Of a stretch of DNA of 64,000 nt, positions 34,421 to 46,963 are shown piece by piece. How positions within the stretch are numbered: position 1 is the first letter of the stretch; each line of letters starts with the position of its first letter. A program made the translations under genes and the position numbers. The stretch is from the NCBI GenBank assembly GCA_026075535.2, contig AP026546.1, forward strand, positions 1,860,001-1,924,000. The letters are read 5' to 3'. A model generated the notes under the pieces. The model was not told the DNA's origin and did not search any database. It saw only the letters and a list, made by a program, of their open reading frames with translations. This DNA is from Tricholoma matsutake. Lineage: Eukaryota > Basidiomycota > Agaricomycetes > Agaricales > Tricholomataceae.

Positions 34421-35767
34421 TCATCTTCCACACTCGACAGTTGCGAGCCCTCCCTCCTTTTTCTTACAATCAATCACCTGTTGGTCTTCCCCGTCTGGTT
34501 CACCTGACAAGCCCCAGAATTCAGTGCACTGGATCGAGGTACCTTTCTGGATGGGTTGGCTTGGAGGAGACACAGCTTTGTATCTGGTGAACTCCAGCTC
34601 AGAAGTGGAGGCGAATGGCCCATCTAAGTTGAGCAAGAGTGGTGATGATGGCATTGACTTGTCTTGAACCTGCAGCAGGGTGATTATACTTACCAAAATG
34701 TTCTGAAAGTTCAAAAAGCCCAACAACAGACTACAGTGCCAGTGGTGCCACTGGCAGGTTCAGAAACAGGCGAAATAGTTGATGTGTGGATGCAAGAATG
34801 TTTTATGGTGATCAGCTGACTAAGCACAAATCCCATTAATCCCACGTCGATTCCGAGTTCTCAGTATTGAGGCCCAGTCAAAAGTCGGTTGAACCAGAGA
34901 GGGTTAGATCGAGTTAGAACAAAAAAAAACTGCTGTCCTGATATAAATGTATGTAAATAGCTATGACTCCATATATATCAAGGAATGAGACACTTCTCAG
35001 ATACTTTTGATCAAGCTTCATGCGCACGCGCAGGGTCAAAATGACATTGTATTAAGCTTCAATTTTGCTCTATTCCAAATAATATCAATCAGTACTAATT
35101 GAGGCGAATCGATACCGATCAATCTCTCGAGGCAAAATGCATGACATATTATATTGCGAGAACATATGTAGAGCCCATAGAAACATAGAAATTATGACAC
35201 TAACCTGCACAGCCAGTTTGCAATGCAGTGATCTCCTGCATTTCCAATCTACCCAAATGTGTAATTGATTGATCAGTCAGACACCCCAAGAGCAGCACAT
35301 GCAGCTTTCTGTGATCAAAAAAAGAAGTTAGGACTGTATCACATAGATATGGACAGCTTACCATGGAGAATTCACAATCCTTCCAGTGCTGTAATTTATG
35401 TGAGTCATGATACTAAAGAACATACAAAGGCATGCAGACCTTCTTCTGCTCTGCAGAGAGGTTATCATAATAGTACTTGAAATCACTTGTGGAACCATGA
35501 GGGTTATGCTCTTTCCAATCCAAAGTACATAGGTTTCTGGTTATCAATAGGCAACATTAGTCTATATCTAGAACTTCTACAATATGATCACTTACCAGGC
35601 AGTAGTTGAATGAGGGTTTGGCCACATGGTCCCAGCTTTCTTCCCTGTCCCAAGTCCTACACTAGGGACTGTGATGGTAGCAGGAGCATCAACAGGAGCA
35701 TCAGTAGTGGGAGCTTCGACAGGAGCCACAGTAGCAGGAGCATTGACAAGACCTGCAGAAGTTGTAG
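34421..35767. other. Unassigned minus-strand ORF (34726-34421) and non-coding sequence
   Basis: The 101-codon ORF contains SPPSQPIQKGTSIQCTEFWG. The same strand further left (34420-34330) reads DRFFIVFDAQDVHIDDPTHC in another frame, so a decayed or intron-split gene is possible. No family recognised. 34900-35620 holds nothing visible. Confidence 0.3.
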
Positions 35768-37690
35768 TCAGATTATCAAAGGTTGAACTATCGGGTTTAG
35801 CAAAACTCTGGGTTTAGCGCCCTGTGCCCCATCCCCAGAGTCCTCGATGAGGGACATGTCAAAGGTTTCTGCACTGACTGTGGGTGTCTCACCAGTAGTC
35901 GTGTTGGGGTAAGTGGGAGAGGGGGGATTACTTGTCTCCACCATCACTGTTGCTTTCTGGCTAACCATGTTCAAGTTTGTTGGTGCCGCCTGGTCCACAA
36001 AATATGTCATTCCAGGACCATCAGCTGTTGCTAAGCTAAGAAATGGATGACAGATATCCACTGTATTTGTAATACAATTCCATATGGGAAGTCCCTCTCT
36101 CTGCAAAGCTGCTAAATAGTGTAGACCAGGAAAGGTGAAAGAGTCTGGATGCTTTGGCTTGTTTGGTCCTGGAATGAAGCCTCCAATTAGAACACACTTT
36201 TTTTTGTAGTGAGTTCCACAAATATAATCACAAATTATCCATATGTATATCCAGCAGTCTGAAGCTTTGCTAGCATATAACTGGGCACCATCCATGGAGA
36301 ACATCAGAACCATATCATGTGCCTTGATGAACTCCTCATCCACTTTGTCGATATAAGCTTGACCAAAAAAAAAGTCCTTTATGATAGGAATTTTTCCATC
36401 ATGAAGATCCAGATCCTTCATTATTTTCTCTGTAACAGCTAACCGGTACTCTGCTTCCAGTGAAGATTGTGCCCCTCATCGTATTGCCTGCAATTGAGGA
36501 CCTAGTGGAATTGTATGAAGCTGCTGGCGAGGCTGTTTGGAAAATGGGTCAAAGCAGTGTTCTCCACACTCAGGGCAAATCTGTAGATTCTTGAATGGAC
36601 CAGTATATGCAATACAACTGTTGATGCACATGTCATCTTCAATTGAGCGGACTCTGCTCAATTCAGCAACATATTTTTTAATCTGATGATATGAAGGAAT
36701 ATCCTCATCAGGATATCACCGAAGAATTGCCTTTCTGACTAAGGTATATGTCTCCTGAGACACATTGCTAATGCTAAGATATAGATCCAATCCAAGGTGC
36801 CATGAGGGGTTGTTGTTAATGTTGACAGATGTGGTAGGAGGATTTTGCAATTGATATAAAGTATCTGCATCAAGTTTTGACCACTCATCATCAAGTGATG
36901 CTGTTTTCAAGGCTTCAATATATGCCATAGCTGTTTTCATGCTATCCAATTTGGCCAAGCATGAAAGTATGGATATGTAGGACAGCCAATCTGCTTCAGC
37001 AGATTGTCCAGCTCCACTGGCACTGGTAGCATCAGTGTCAAGCTCCATTGGATTATATAAACCTTCTCCCTTTTCCTCAGGCTCTTCCTCTTCACTGCTG
37101 CTCTCATTATCAGACAAGCCTGCCTCCTGATCATTATCATGCCTGCTTTGCAGAAGCCTATCAATATCATAATGACTCCCAGGATCAGGATCATCATCAT
37201 CATCCTCATCCTCATCATTATAATGTCTGAATTGCTGACCCATGTCACCTGTTACAGTATGAAATTGACTTTGCTGTTGAGAGGCCTGACCAAAGATTAG
37301 ATGACACATATCATTGGACCTTTGAAGTCCTGCCAGTGGAGATATGAAACATACCATATTATCCAAATCCAAATCCATCTGCCACTGATTATGCATATCA
37401 TCATGTTCCTAAAGGCCAAGATATAGACAAAATTAGACAGGGAAATTTACTCCAACAGTCTCACGGTTTACAGTGCTTGGGCCTGTATTCTGGGTACTAC
37501 CACCAAGAGCATCAGTTGGAAACTCTGCTCCCCCAGATTTATCAAGAAAGTCCTGAAATGATGATGAATAACTAGGCTGGGCAGCATCACAGTAAGGAGC
37601 ATGTCTGTAGAAGGTGGCATGTGATAAGCCTGTTTTGTACCCTCCACAAAAGTGGGTACATGTGCATGTATATGTGTTGCTGCTTCAAGA
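35768..37690 (-). pseudogene. CACTA-like (EnSpm-type) transposase, N-terminal half
   Basis: A first exon (about 37690-37410) reads THFCGGYKTGLSHATFYRHA, and a second (from about 37402) runs in one frame to 35768 with only two stops, both TGA. It has an acidic NDEDEDDDDD stretch, a zinc cluster (CINSCIAYTGPF then CPECGEHCFDP), and MFSMDGAQLYASKASDCWIY followed by CVLIGGFIPGPNKPKHPDSF and PFLSLATADGPGMTY. These are the hallmarks of the large CACTA-type transposases abundant in mushroom genomes. After GPGMTY (about 36010) the sequence changes to unrelated Thr/Pro-rich codons, so the catalytic second half is missing. TIRs were not found. Confidence 0.85.
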
Positions 37691-37869
37691 TCCTGGCATA
37701 GCTAAGAGAATGGGAAAGAAGGTCAAAGAACATCGGGAAACTCAGTTGGCTTATTATAAGGATATGGCCATGTGGCATCCTCATGGCAAGCCACATGAAC
37801 ACAAACTGACATCCAAAAAAGGAAAGTTACATACATTTGATATTTACATGAGGCAAGAGCAAAATCAAG

Positions 37870-37962
37870 TAACCTTGTAGGGAGTATAAGAAATCATCAA
37901 AATAAAATGATGTTGAACCTCGTAGGGAGTATAAGATATCATCAAGATAAAATGGTATTGTT
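37870..37962. repeat. Two tandem copies of a 47-bp unit
   Basis: ACCT(T/C)GTAGGGAGTATAAGA followed by ATCATCAA(A/G)ATAAAATG occurs at about 37872 and again at about 37917. Confidence 0.8.
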
Positions 37963-40257
37963 CATAGAAATTGGGCATGAGATGCATGAGAGAAAATAAT
38001 GTAGAAGAATCTGTGATAAGTATGATGAAAAGCATTGGTTGTCGTTCATTGTCCTTGCGATAACCTAATCTCCACCCATTGCCTCTCCCTGCAAGTTAGA
38101 CAATGTTCTTGACCCCTTTTGACTTCTTTCCAGTGCGACAGATATGTATCTTGGTCTGGCGAGCAGATTTCCTGAGCACTTGGTGGCATAACTCTAGCTT
38201 GCAAACTGAGGGTGGAAGTGAATGCTGGTGAGTGGACTTCCTGAGTGCTTGGCGGTATAGATCAGGCTCATGAACCGAGGGTGGAAATACAGGATGTCCA
38301 GGAAGTGAATGCTGGTGGGGGCCAAGCAGAGAAGATTGGTGGAGAGAGGACATTGTCCCAACTGGGAGTTTGAAGATAAACTGGCTGGCTGTGATGAAAC
38401 TACCATTTGAAATCACCATGGCCAGGAGTTTGATGATAGGTGGGCCCACAATGCACGGTCTCGATGGCTGCTCAGGACTGCACAGCACAACAGCCTGTGA
38501 GACTGCAGAAGGGGAATCAGCAAGGCTAGTGGTAGCTCCTGGTAGCTCCTTCATTTCATTTGAACTTCTCAATCTGGTGCTGGTCCTTATAGTACTGCAG
38601 GGAGCACTGATAAGGGATTGTTGTGGAATGGTTACATGGATCGGAAGGCTGGTTTGTAGTTGGAGAAGAGCTGGAAAGTGAATTGAACAACGCCAACTCT
38701 CGCAGAGACTGCATTTGTCTTCTCAAACCATGTGTTATAGGCGGGTCTGGGGCAGACAGTGGTGTAACTGTGACAGGCTGATTTTCATCATTGAAATTGC
38801 AGCAGGAGAAAGTATGTTGAAGAGGCATGTAGCACTCTAGTTGACATGCACGTGAGGAGAATACCTGGCTAAAAGTGAAAACTATGGATACTTACATGTA
38901 CAATGTGCTTCGAAATTATAGGAAAGAGATTTGAATTTGAATTTGGGTCGATGATATAATTGAGACAGTTGATGCAGACAATATGTGCAGCGCAGAAGTA
39001 GAACATTCATAGAATAATTGTAGATCTTGAAAAGACTTGAAAGGAAACAAATTGAGATACCAGTGAGACTAGGATATCAATCAGGTGCTATATAAATCTT
39101 GCTTGCTCAGCATAGTCAGATCCGGTCAGAACCAGTTTTGACTGGGATTGAGGACTCAGTCTTATACCAACCTGGACCTGCCAAAAAAATCATCTATTCG
39201 TGCAGTTTTAGCCGTCCCACCAGCGGCTGAAAAAAAAACATGACCCATGTAAATGTGATGCAGAATGGCCGCATTGAGATGCAAGATAGCTCCAATTAGC
39301 CTCTAAATGGTGTACATCATATTCTGTGATGGTAGATTTACAGTACTACTTGTAGCATGTACTAAGACTAATCAGAAAATCATCCTTCCAACATACCATA
39401 ATGTAAACATTGCTATGTGAACTGTGTTCGAAGTATCAATCTGGGTCCAGAATATGAATAGTGATACTGTGACAGCAGGGTGAGCTGCAAAGCACTGCAA
39501 GCCTACCAAACACCAAGTTTTCAAATACCAAATGCATCAACTGCTCATACAGTAAATTCTACAGATGCTGATCTCGCCAGCCAGTTGCTGTCATGCAGGA
39601 GGCAGCAGGACTGTGGATACATGCGTGGTTGTGATCCCTTGTGCTGAAGTTTTGAATCTGGGAAGGTTCTAAGGCTGGAAAGATATGTCAAACTTGAGCA
39701 TGTTGATGAGATTTCCACTATGCTGAGATCAGGATGAGAGATATGTAGGCAGTCATTGTGGTGGACTCGGAAGACATAACTGGGATCACCTTTTCAGATT
39801 GACAGTTTTGTTGTCCTTAGATATTTGTATTGTGAGAGCCAGAGAGGATTGACAAATCAGACTGAGGCTTTAGAATTATAGTGGCAATGCAAGGTGTTAC
39901 AGGCCCAAGGCATCAATATGGTGAATATTGGGCAGCATGGAACATCAGTACATGTCGGTGACAAAGATTTTTGGGAAAAGGCTTGGGAAAAAAATCAAAA
40001 CACGTGATGAAATATTGTTATATATGGAAGGAGGGGGGGAGGGGGGGGTCAGTGCAGGTCATGAAAGAAAAGGTGAGGGGATGTCGGTTTTTCCTGTTCT
40101 GCCACCCCCTTGGTTCAGATTATAAACTGAACTGGAAAACTGAACCAGAATTTGGACTTGAAAGTGAACTTGAAAATCTAGGCAACAAGTTCAGATTATT
40201 TACAGCTCAGATTAAAGTGCTCTTGACCTTGTACTGCCACCATCTCAAAAAACTCCC
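37963..40257. other. Unassigned ORFs, otherwise nothing
   Basis: Minus-strand ORFs 38828-38556 (90 codons, Ser/Pro-rich with PPITHGLRRQMQSLRELAL) and 38572-38096 (158 codons) have gene-like composition but no known motif. Within 38170-38330 a segment reading SLPPSVCKLELCHQVLRKSA is a near copy of its neighbour, a local duplication of about 80 bp. 38850-40257 shows no coding signal except a G-rich tract at 40030. Confidence 0.3.
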
Positions 40258-41883
40258 ATGGTTCAAGAACCAAAGGAAGAGAAGAGGAGGCAGAACATCA
40301 AAACTATGTCTCAACCTCCTGGGCCCACACCTCCACAAATGAGACAAAAAACCAGTGCAACAACAACCAAGAAAACACAAAAAGAGCTAGAAAATGCAGA
40401 TGGAATGAACACCAATGTGTGAACAAAAGAACAGGCCATTTCATTCCTGACAGCAAAAGAATATCTAGTCCCTGGTAAATCCACTGATTTGCAGACTTTA
40501 TCTCATGTACTACTACAGTTTGGACACGCGGCTGTCAGCCTAAGAATGCCAAGAACCCTAACGGATGGGATAAGATTCCTATTGGCTGAAGCTAGCTCAC
40601 ACCAGATGGCCACTGAAATCACCGCATCAATCAAAACTCAACTCCAAAAATATATGGAATCATTTACTGCCAACGTAAAAACCATGTGAGATGCCATAGA
40701 ACATGTAACTGGAGCGGCAAAGGAAATAACAGGCAAAATGGATGACCTCAAGGATGGCTTCCAAGAGTTGGCAGAACAACTAGCTCAAGCGACCCAAGAT
40801 CTCACTGGCATAAACGAGAACACAAACACAGCAACAACACCCCATCACACTCATCAGAATGCAACATATGCAACAATAACACAACAGCAAATCCCCCCAG
40901 CACATGCATCAGTCATAACAAGGGGAGAAATAACCAATAAGCAGATACTGATTCAGAAAGACCCAAATGCCACTGACAATGTACTTGAATCCCTCACAGA
41001 AAAAGACCTTGTGGCAAAAGCAAACATGGCCCTTTACCTCATGGGGATTGCAGCAGCTGATGAACCACCAGAAACAACTTTTGTTGGAGCAAAGAAACTA
41101 CGCAATGGGAATGTACTCTATCAACTGAATACCACAGATGCAGCAATCTGGATAAAACAGATGGATGTACAAAATGCCTTCATAGCAAACTATGGCGGCA
41201 AATCCAACATGCAAAACAAACTATACTACATTATAGCTGAGTTGGTCCCCATGACCTTCAATGCAGGATCCAGCTATGCACATGCTAAGGTAGAAGAGGA
41301 CAGCACATTAAGTACTAACACTATAGGTTATTCAAAATATATCAAACTGATGCATCTACGAGCCAGCAATCAAAAAGTCACCCACATAGTATTTGGTTTC
41401 AATGAATGTAATGGGGCAAATACAGCGATTGAATATGGCATTTTCATGGAAGGAAAACATGTGAACATATGTAAAATGCTAACCGAACTGCAAAAATGCC
41501 TAAATTGCCAGAAATTTGGACACTATGTACCTGACTGCAAAGCAAGCACAGATACCTGCGCACGATGTGGTGGAGAGCACCAAATGGCACAGTGCATAAT
41601 CACAGACACAGCATCATTCTGCTGCACTAACTGCACAGGTACAGGAGCCAAAAGACATGGAGCAGCCAACAGAAATTGCCCAACATTCAAAGCAGATAAA
41701 GAAAAGATCCAAGCGCACATCCCAGAGAATAAGTACAAATTCTTCCCGATGGCTGTACCACACACATGGAAATTACTGAATGAACTAGATACAATCACAG
41801 ACTATCAACATCATCACCCCACCAACACCAAAACCACCAACATCAGCAGAACACAGGCTGGAATGCACACCCCTGAAGACTGA
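40258..41883 (+). pseudogene. LINE ORF1 (nucleic-acid-binding, zinc knuckles), two internal TGA stops
   Basis: One frame from ATG 40258 (or 40306) to the stop at 41881-41883, interrupted only by TGA at 40420-40422 and 40687-40689. N-terminal part helical (AAVSLRMPRTLTDGIRFLLA, ATEITASIKTQLQKYMES). Central RNA-binding-like region about residues 250-400, then three zinc clusters near the end: CLNCQKFGHYVPDC (CCHC), CARCGGEHQMAQC, and CCTNCTGTGAKRHGAANRNC. ORF1 proteins of this type chaperone the element RNA. The order and sequence of the knuckles resemble ORF1 of fungal Tad1-clade elements. Confidence 0.85.
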
Positions 41884-42164
41884 AGGAACCAACACAGATT
41901 CATGGATGACTGGCATACTGTATGACGACGTGGCAGACCCCCCAGCTTACACAACAGACCACAAGATAATGGATGGCCTATAAAGCCAGCACAGATGATG
42001 CTAGATACCTATATCAACAACACAGACAAATGGCCAGCACCAACAAAACCAAAGATGCAACCCGATACAACAAAATGCATCATGGGGAGATCTAGACATG
42101 TACAAACAAGATGCAGAACTGCAAATGGGAACAGCAATGAACAGGGAACCCTCCCCCCTCAAAT

Positions 42165-42540
42165 ATGTCTGAAAACCAAGAACAGGAAGTAATCTAGAGA
42201 CTGCTACAAATCTGGCAACAAAATGTCAACAAATCCCTGCTAAGCCAACTCAATCTACTACAAAGCCTGAAATGGAGCACCTATGATGTGTGTGTAGTAC
42301 AAGAACCATACATTGATTTTAAAGGTCACACACAAGCTAATCAAAACTGGATGGCGATATACCCCAACAGACATCAAAAACACCCAGACAGAACAAGGTC
42401 TGTCATCCTCATTAATGCTAACCTCTTAACAGATGCATGGAAACAAATTGATTTCAAATATCCAGACATCACCGCAATCAAAATACAAGGTGAATTTGGT
42501 ACATTACCCATCATCAACATTTACAATGACAGAGAATATA
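42165..42540 (+). pseudogene. LINE ORF2 endonuclease, N-terminal fragment
   Basis: ATG at 42165 opens MSENQEQEVI, then TAG at 42195-42197, then LQIWQQNVNKSLLSQLNLLQ, YDVCVVQEPYIDF and RSVILINANLLTDAWKQIDF. WQQNxNKS and the VQEPY catalytic Glu motif identify the exonuclease-endonuclease-phosphatase fold used for target-primed reverse transcription. About 110 codons remain before the junction with copia DNA. Confidence 0.85.
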
Positions 42541-43445
42541 GTCTCTCTCTACCATAGATTTGTTTATTGCCCTTGAATACAACATGTACTTTCCAGTGGA
42601 TGGGCTTCCCAGTTTCATTTTACTTAATATGGAAGATTGGTTTCCCTTTTCAGATGTACTTTCCCTGGGGTACCTGGGCTTGTGGAACAAGCTTGTAAAC
42701 TCCCATGTCTTTCAGGGATTTTAACTCATCCAGATAGCCTTCCCTCTGTCTCTCAGCATTGACAGTGTTCTTAGCCTCCTCCCATGTCCTCAGTTCATCT
42801 TCAAATTGAAGGGATTCCAGTTCAAAATCTGCCATCTCCAAGATCAGGGCTCGAAGCTGATGTGCCTGATCAGCAGGCTATTTTCATCAGTTGGGGAGGG
42901 TGTTGGATCAGGGCCAAGTGATTGAGCAGCTACCACAGTGGCACGACAAGCATGCCATGCTTCTTTGATGCATATGGCACTTTCTTGGAGTTCCTGAACA
43001 GCCCTTGTTGTCCTAGTGGTGGCTGGTCCACCATCAGGATGCTTCTCAGTATGGACAGGTATTTGAGAAGAATGGCACAGGGGTACAGGATGTGCTAGCG
43101 GTGTCAGTGCTTGTTCACATCTATTGTCAACCTCAATGGTGGGGTTGTGGGCAGGGAAGGGATCATCTGCATCATTGTTCACAGGTAGGTACATATGAGT
43201 AGATTTATTTTTCTGAATCTCCATGCATGTTGACTCAGAAGGAGGGATGTGTGGTGAATGGCCATCATGACTCTTGAGGAATTTAACATGATATGAACTG
43301 TGGACCTTCCTAGTAGCCTGGTTGTAGCAACAGTATGATTTAGATTTGGAGTTGGAACCAATCAATACACATTCAATCGACTGCTCGAAGATTTTGGGAT
43401 TGTTCTTCTTAGGGATAAGGACAAAAGCACAACAGCCAATCCTGG
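42541..43445 (-). pseudogene. Internal copia fragment (integrase end to RT start), no LTRs
   Basis: From right: CCAFVLIPKKNNPKIFEQSI, SSYHVKFLKSHDGH, then a Pro/Thr-rich linker, RTWEEAKNTVNAERQREGYL, DELKSLKDMGVYKLV and finally FKGNKQIYG at about 42545. It is closely related to 21400-22260 of the complete copia element, but both ends are ragged junctions, with a LINE on the left and a KDZ-associated gene on the right. Confidence 0.85.
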
Positions 43446-44640
43446 AATCGGCAGGTTGTGGAGAGGATTGTTCAACCTCATCAACTCCAACCACAGCAGC
43501 AGAAAGAGCAGTTGGAGTAGTATCAGCAGTTGTTGCAATGTAGTCATGAGTGCATTCTGAACAAGCATGTTGATCTGCAGCTCTGATAACTCCATTTTCA
43601 CCAAGAATTGAGAAAGCTTCTTTTGTAATTTCATCAATTGCAAGATTATCCCAAACTGACAGCTCTGTATCAGCAGAAGCAGCAATGGTGCAGGTGGACT
43701 CTTGAACAAAGGCCTGCCATATTTGATGACATGACAACCAATGAAACTCATGTTGCTGTGTTTTTCCAAAAGAATTGTTCCAGAATTCCATGTATGGCAT
43801 GAAAGCTGTAAATGGCATTCACAACAGCATTTGAGAAAACCTGATCAACCCATACACTTTGACCAACTTTGAGGAATTTGGCAGAATTCAAATACAAGCT
43901 GGTGAACTGGTTCTCTTCATTGATTTCTGGAGTGCGCTCATGATCGGCACATGCAATTGGGGCATCTTCCAGTAAGAACTGGAACATCCTTGTGAATGGT
44001 ATTATTCTTCACAAGTGTTACCAGGGGAATGTCTCTTTGTTTGGTTGTCTGAACCAGAGACTGAAATCCACATCCGCTTGTGACACATTGATATGATTGA
44101 GGACAAATGATATGCACAGCTTCAATTGCTGTATATGATATTGGCTTGAGAGCAGTCTTTAGATGGCCCTTTTTGTTGTATTTGATGAGGCCCAAGTGCT
44201 GTGCCAATTCATCAAGTTTGGTTGCAATGTTGCTGACAATGTGGTTTTCAGAAATGCCTTCATACCAGTAAGATTCATGCAATAGGGATGCACTGTTGTT
44301 CACTTTTGCATGTACTGCCCGTGACAAGTTTTTGATCCAACTGTTGATGGTAGATATGTTTTCTCCTTTTGCAAGCAAATACTGTTGTCTTGCATGTAAA
44401 CTGAGAAGATCAGGATTTTCAGTCATTGTAAACAACAGTAATAAGACTGTTGAGAGTGAGATATCATCTGGGAAGTTTTTCTGGATGAATTGACTGAATG
44501 AAAGGAAAGTCAATTCTGGAAATGGGCTGAATTCTGACAATGCAGCAGCTGTGGGCAAAAAACTAAGACCCAGCAAAATCCACAATGGCAAAGGTAGACA
44601 GCAAAGACTTGAAAACAGCCAGAGCATTGCATTTGGGCAA
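43446..44640 (-). pseudogene. KDZ-transposon-associated protein with CxC5- and CxC6-type cysteine clusters, truncated
   Basis: Starts near 44627 with PFPELTFLSFSQFIQKNFPD; CxC5-like cluster AVHIICPQSYQCVTSGCGF and VLTGRCPNC at about 44120-43965. In a second frame ACADHERTPEINEENQFTSL and FLKVGQSVWVDQVFSNAVVN; in a third frame SVWDNLAIDEITKEAFSILG and the CxC6-like QHACSECTHDYIATTADTTP at about 43565-43510. Such cysteine-cluster proteins accompany KDZ (Kyakuja-Dileera-Zisupton) transposases in basidiomycetes. Two frameshifts (about 43965 and 43770), and the C-terminal part is replaced by copia sequence at 43445. No KDZ transposase domain is visible in the window. Confidence 0.8.
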
Positions 44641-44703
44641 TTGGGGTCACTAAAAGAGGGGACTTAGAACTATAACATGATTGGATTGGTCCATTGTATC
44701 TAC

Positions 44704-46014
44704 TTACACAGCCTTAGACTTCTGCTTTTTTCTGCCAGTTACTTCTTTTGCTTTGCCTTTTCCCTTTTCCTTCTCTTCCCCCTTTCCTTTTCCTTTTCCT
44801 TTTCCTTTTCCTTTTCCTTTTCCTTTTCCTTTTCCTTTTCCTTTTCCTTTTCCTTTTCCTTTTCCTTTTCCTTTTCCTTTTCCTTTTCCTTTTCCTTTTC
44901 CTTTTCCTTTTCCTTTTCCTTTTCCTTTTCCTTTTCCTTTTCCTTTTCCTTTTCCTTTTCCTTTTCCTTTTCCTTTTCCTTTTCCTTTTCCTTTTCCTTT
45001 TCCTTTTCCTTTTCCTTTTCCTTTCTGAGTTTTTCCCATGTCAGATCCTGCCTCTGTCTCTCCCTTTGTCAAACCCTCTCCCCCATTTGCCAGCCATTCC
45101 AGAAGATCAGAAAATGCATATGCAGGTTTCAATATTCTCCACAACTCAATATCCAAGAGCTTGTCGTCACTGTCCTCAAGCCAAGACACCATCGTAGGAT
45201 AACCAGAAAGCTTTGGAAAAGCCTTGCTATACGTCAAGTGCCACTGTGATTTTCCCTTGAAAATGCTGATAATATCTGCATGTGTTGGCTTCCGATCAAA
45301 AACTTCTTTCAACTTTCCAGTCTCCCATAACATATTGCAGGTCTTGACAGCCACCAACCATGCCTTGTACTTCTGCCATGCATAACCCAAATTTACATCC
45401 TTGTGATCGGTTAACTCAACTGGAATACTGAGAGAAGCAACCATCTTGTCTTTGAATGACAGAAAGAGGAGTAGACATGTGAGTCTCAGGTGGGGCAGTA
45501 CTAGTAGAACCAACCAGAGTCAAGACAGATAATGCAGGAAGAAATGTGGGTTGTTGTTCCTTATGTGAAATAAACATCAAGTAATCTTGATGGAGACTGT
45601 AAAAGTGTCTCACATAACAGACTGGAAGAATATAGTCTTTCTTTCTCTTAATCCATTCAATGTCTTCATCAAATGATACTGCAGCCTCATATTGGTCTTT
45701 GTCAGTCCACTCTCCTTGTTCATAAACAGATATTTGAGGGTTGGTTTCTATCATGGGACTATTATAAACAATAATAGGTATGCATGAAGGCTCCATACTT
45801 TCAATTGGAGACCACTTTGCAGCAATAGATTTGAGGATGGGTGCCATATAAAACTGAACATGACTTTGAGAATCCGGAATGGCTTGACTTCAATAGAATC
45901 AACTAGTGAGTTATAAATATGTACTCTGCCCATCCTCCAAACTGGAGTCTCGAGATTGTTGTCATCACCTGCATCAGCAAAATTGAAGACATTCCCAGTG
46001 GCATGTCCATGCAT
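44704..46014 (-). pseudogene. Unassigned basidiomycete protein with Gly-Lys repeat tail, frameshifted
   Basis: Segments in order: GDDNNLETPVWRMGRVHIYN (46014-45900), AKWSPIESMEPSCIPIIVYN and DYILPVCYVRHFYSLHQDYL (45847-45430), then HKDVNLGYAWQKYKAWLVAV, HADIISIFKGKSQWHLTYSK and FSDLLEWLANGGEG (45410-45070). The tail is about 40 Gly-Lys pairs followed by KEVTGRKKQKSKAV. Frame changes near 45880 and 45450. The order and motifs look like a protein family common in Agaricomycetes, but I cannot give it a function. An intron-bounded 51-nt block at about 46193-46143 may be an upstream exon. Confidence 0.55.
44785..45023. repeat. Hexanucleotide microsatellite (CCTTTT)n, about 40 copies
   Basis: Uninterrupted CCTTTT repeat on the plus strand; on the minus strand GGAAAA codes alternating Gly and Lys. 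Its purity suggests recent expansion. Long plus-strand ORFs made of Phe-Ser or Leu-Phe repeats here are by-products. Confidence 0.97.
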
Positions 46015-46263
46015 ATGTCCACCAGTAGTGCAGGATGATCAATGGAGAGCAGGTGGTGGACTGGATAATGGACTAGTCATATGAACATCTATGGATGTTT
46101 TACAATGCTAAAAAGCAAAAGCAAAAGTAAAGACCTCCTACCTGGATCTTGAAACCCTTTGGCTTGGACCATGGATGTTGCACCAGGAACAACTACAATG
46201 ATATATTAAAAAGACCGAGTAATATTATTTTTTCATTACCTGTGTCACCTGTTGAGGAGCCAC

Positions 46264-46949
46264 TGTTAAGGGCGAAGCCTCAACTACTCGATCTAGTCAA
46301 TGTCATTCGACGAGGTGCTTCCTCGATGAGTCGTTTGGCACTGGTCTTACTCAGAGCATCCAACGTAAGAGGGAGAGTGCACTCTAGCAGGCCTTCTGTG
46401 TAGAATCGCTCAGGTTCATGCACTAAGGGGCTTCCTTAGTGGTTTCGAGTAAGTTCGTGAGTTGCAAGTTAAGGCTATAAATTGCCTAGATCTAAACTAA
46501 GCACATCCCTACTACGAGTTGCAGTACTTATACTACGAGTTGCAGTACTTATACTACAAGGGAGGTCCTTATCGTCCAATCGGAAAGATATATGCATATC
46601 AAGTAAGAATAGAAACAATAGGCCTCATGCCTTGCATGAGGCATCCAATGTCAAGGACATGCTGCAGCACAGCATGTCGATTGTGAGAGTCCGACGTCAT
46701 GGACCTCATGTCAAGGGGCTGTCATATCACAGCATGTGTGGGAGTGGGTTCGGGTGCATGGAGTCACCATGCGTCAAGGGTGCCTTCCACGGGAAGGGGA
46801 TTGAATGCATGCAGTCGGCATGTGTCGTGTGTGTGTCTGATGTCAAGGACATGCCCTAGGCATGAATCAGGTAGTGCCTCCTGTCTGGAGGGGATCATCA
46901 GGTTGGTCAGGTTGGTCAGGTTCCATGAGTTACAAGGAAAATTGTAACA
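46264..46949 (-). repeat. 3' LTR of the chromovirus
   Basis: 686 bp; in element sense it begins TGTTACAATTTTCCTTGTAA and ends CTTCGCCCTTAACA. About 90-93% identical by eye to 61907-62590. It carries a duplicated 21-bp block (TACTACGAGTTGCAGTACTT twice, about 46509-46555) that gives two TATAAG boxes, and hairpins at 46311-46325, 46421-46441 and 46622-46642. Confidence 0.95.
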
Positions 46950-46963
46950 TTACCCCCCCCCAC
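46950..46963 (-). promoter_or_regulatory. Polypurine tract of the chromovirus
   Basis: Element-sense GTGGGGGGGGGTAA directly precedes the 3' LTR start TGTTAC. A G-run of about nine immediately upstream of the LTR is the expected plus-strand primer site. Confidence 0.6.

Larger units (their letters stand above)
40258..42540 (+). mobile_element. Truncated LINE (Tad1/I-like) with ORF1 and the start of ORF2
   Basis: Plus-strand ORF1 with zinc knuckles followed by an AP-type endonuclease N-terminus. Homology stops inside the endonuclease at about 42540, where minus-strand copia sequence begins. The 5' end may lie near 40200; no target duplication can be seen because the 3' end is missing. Confidence 0.85.

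Noticed and set aside
44677..45249. Plus-strand frames made of Phe-Ser or Leu-Phe repeats
   Set aside because: They arise from the CCTTTT microsatellite; coding evidence around the repeat is on the minus strand.
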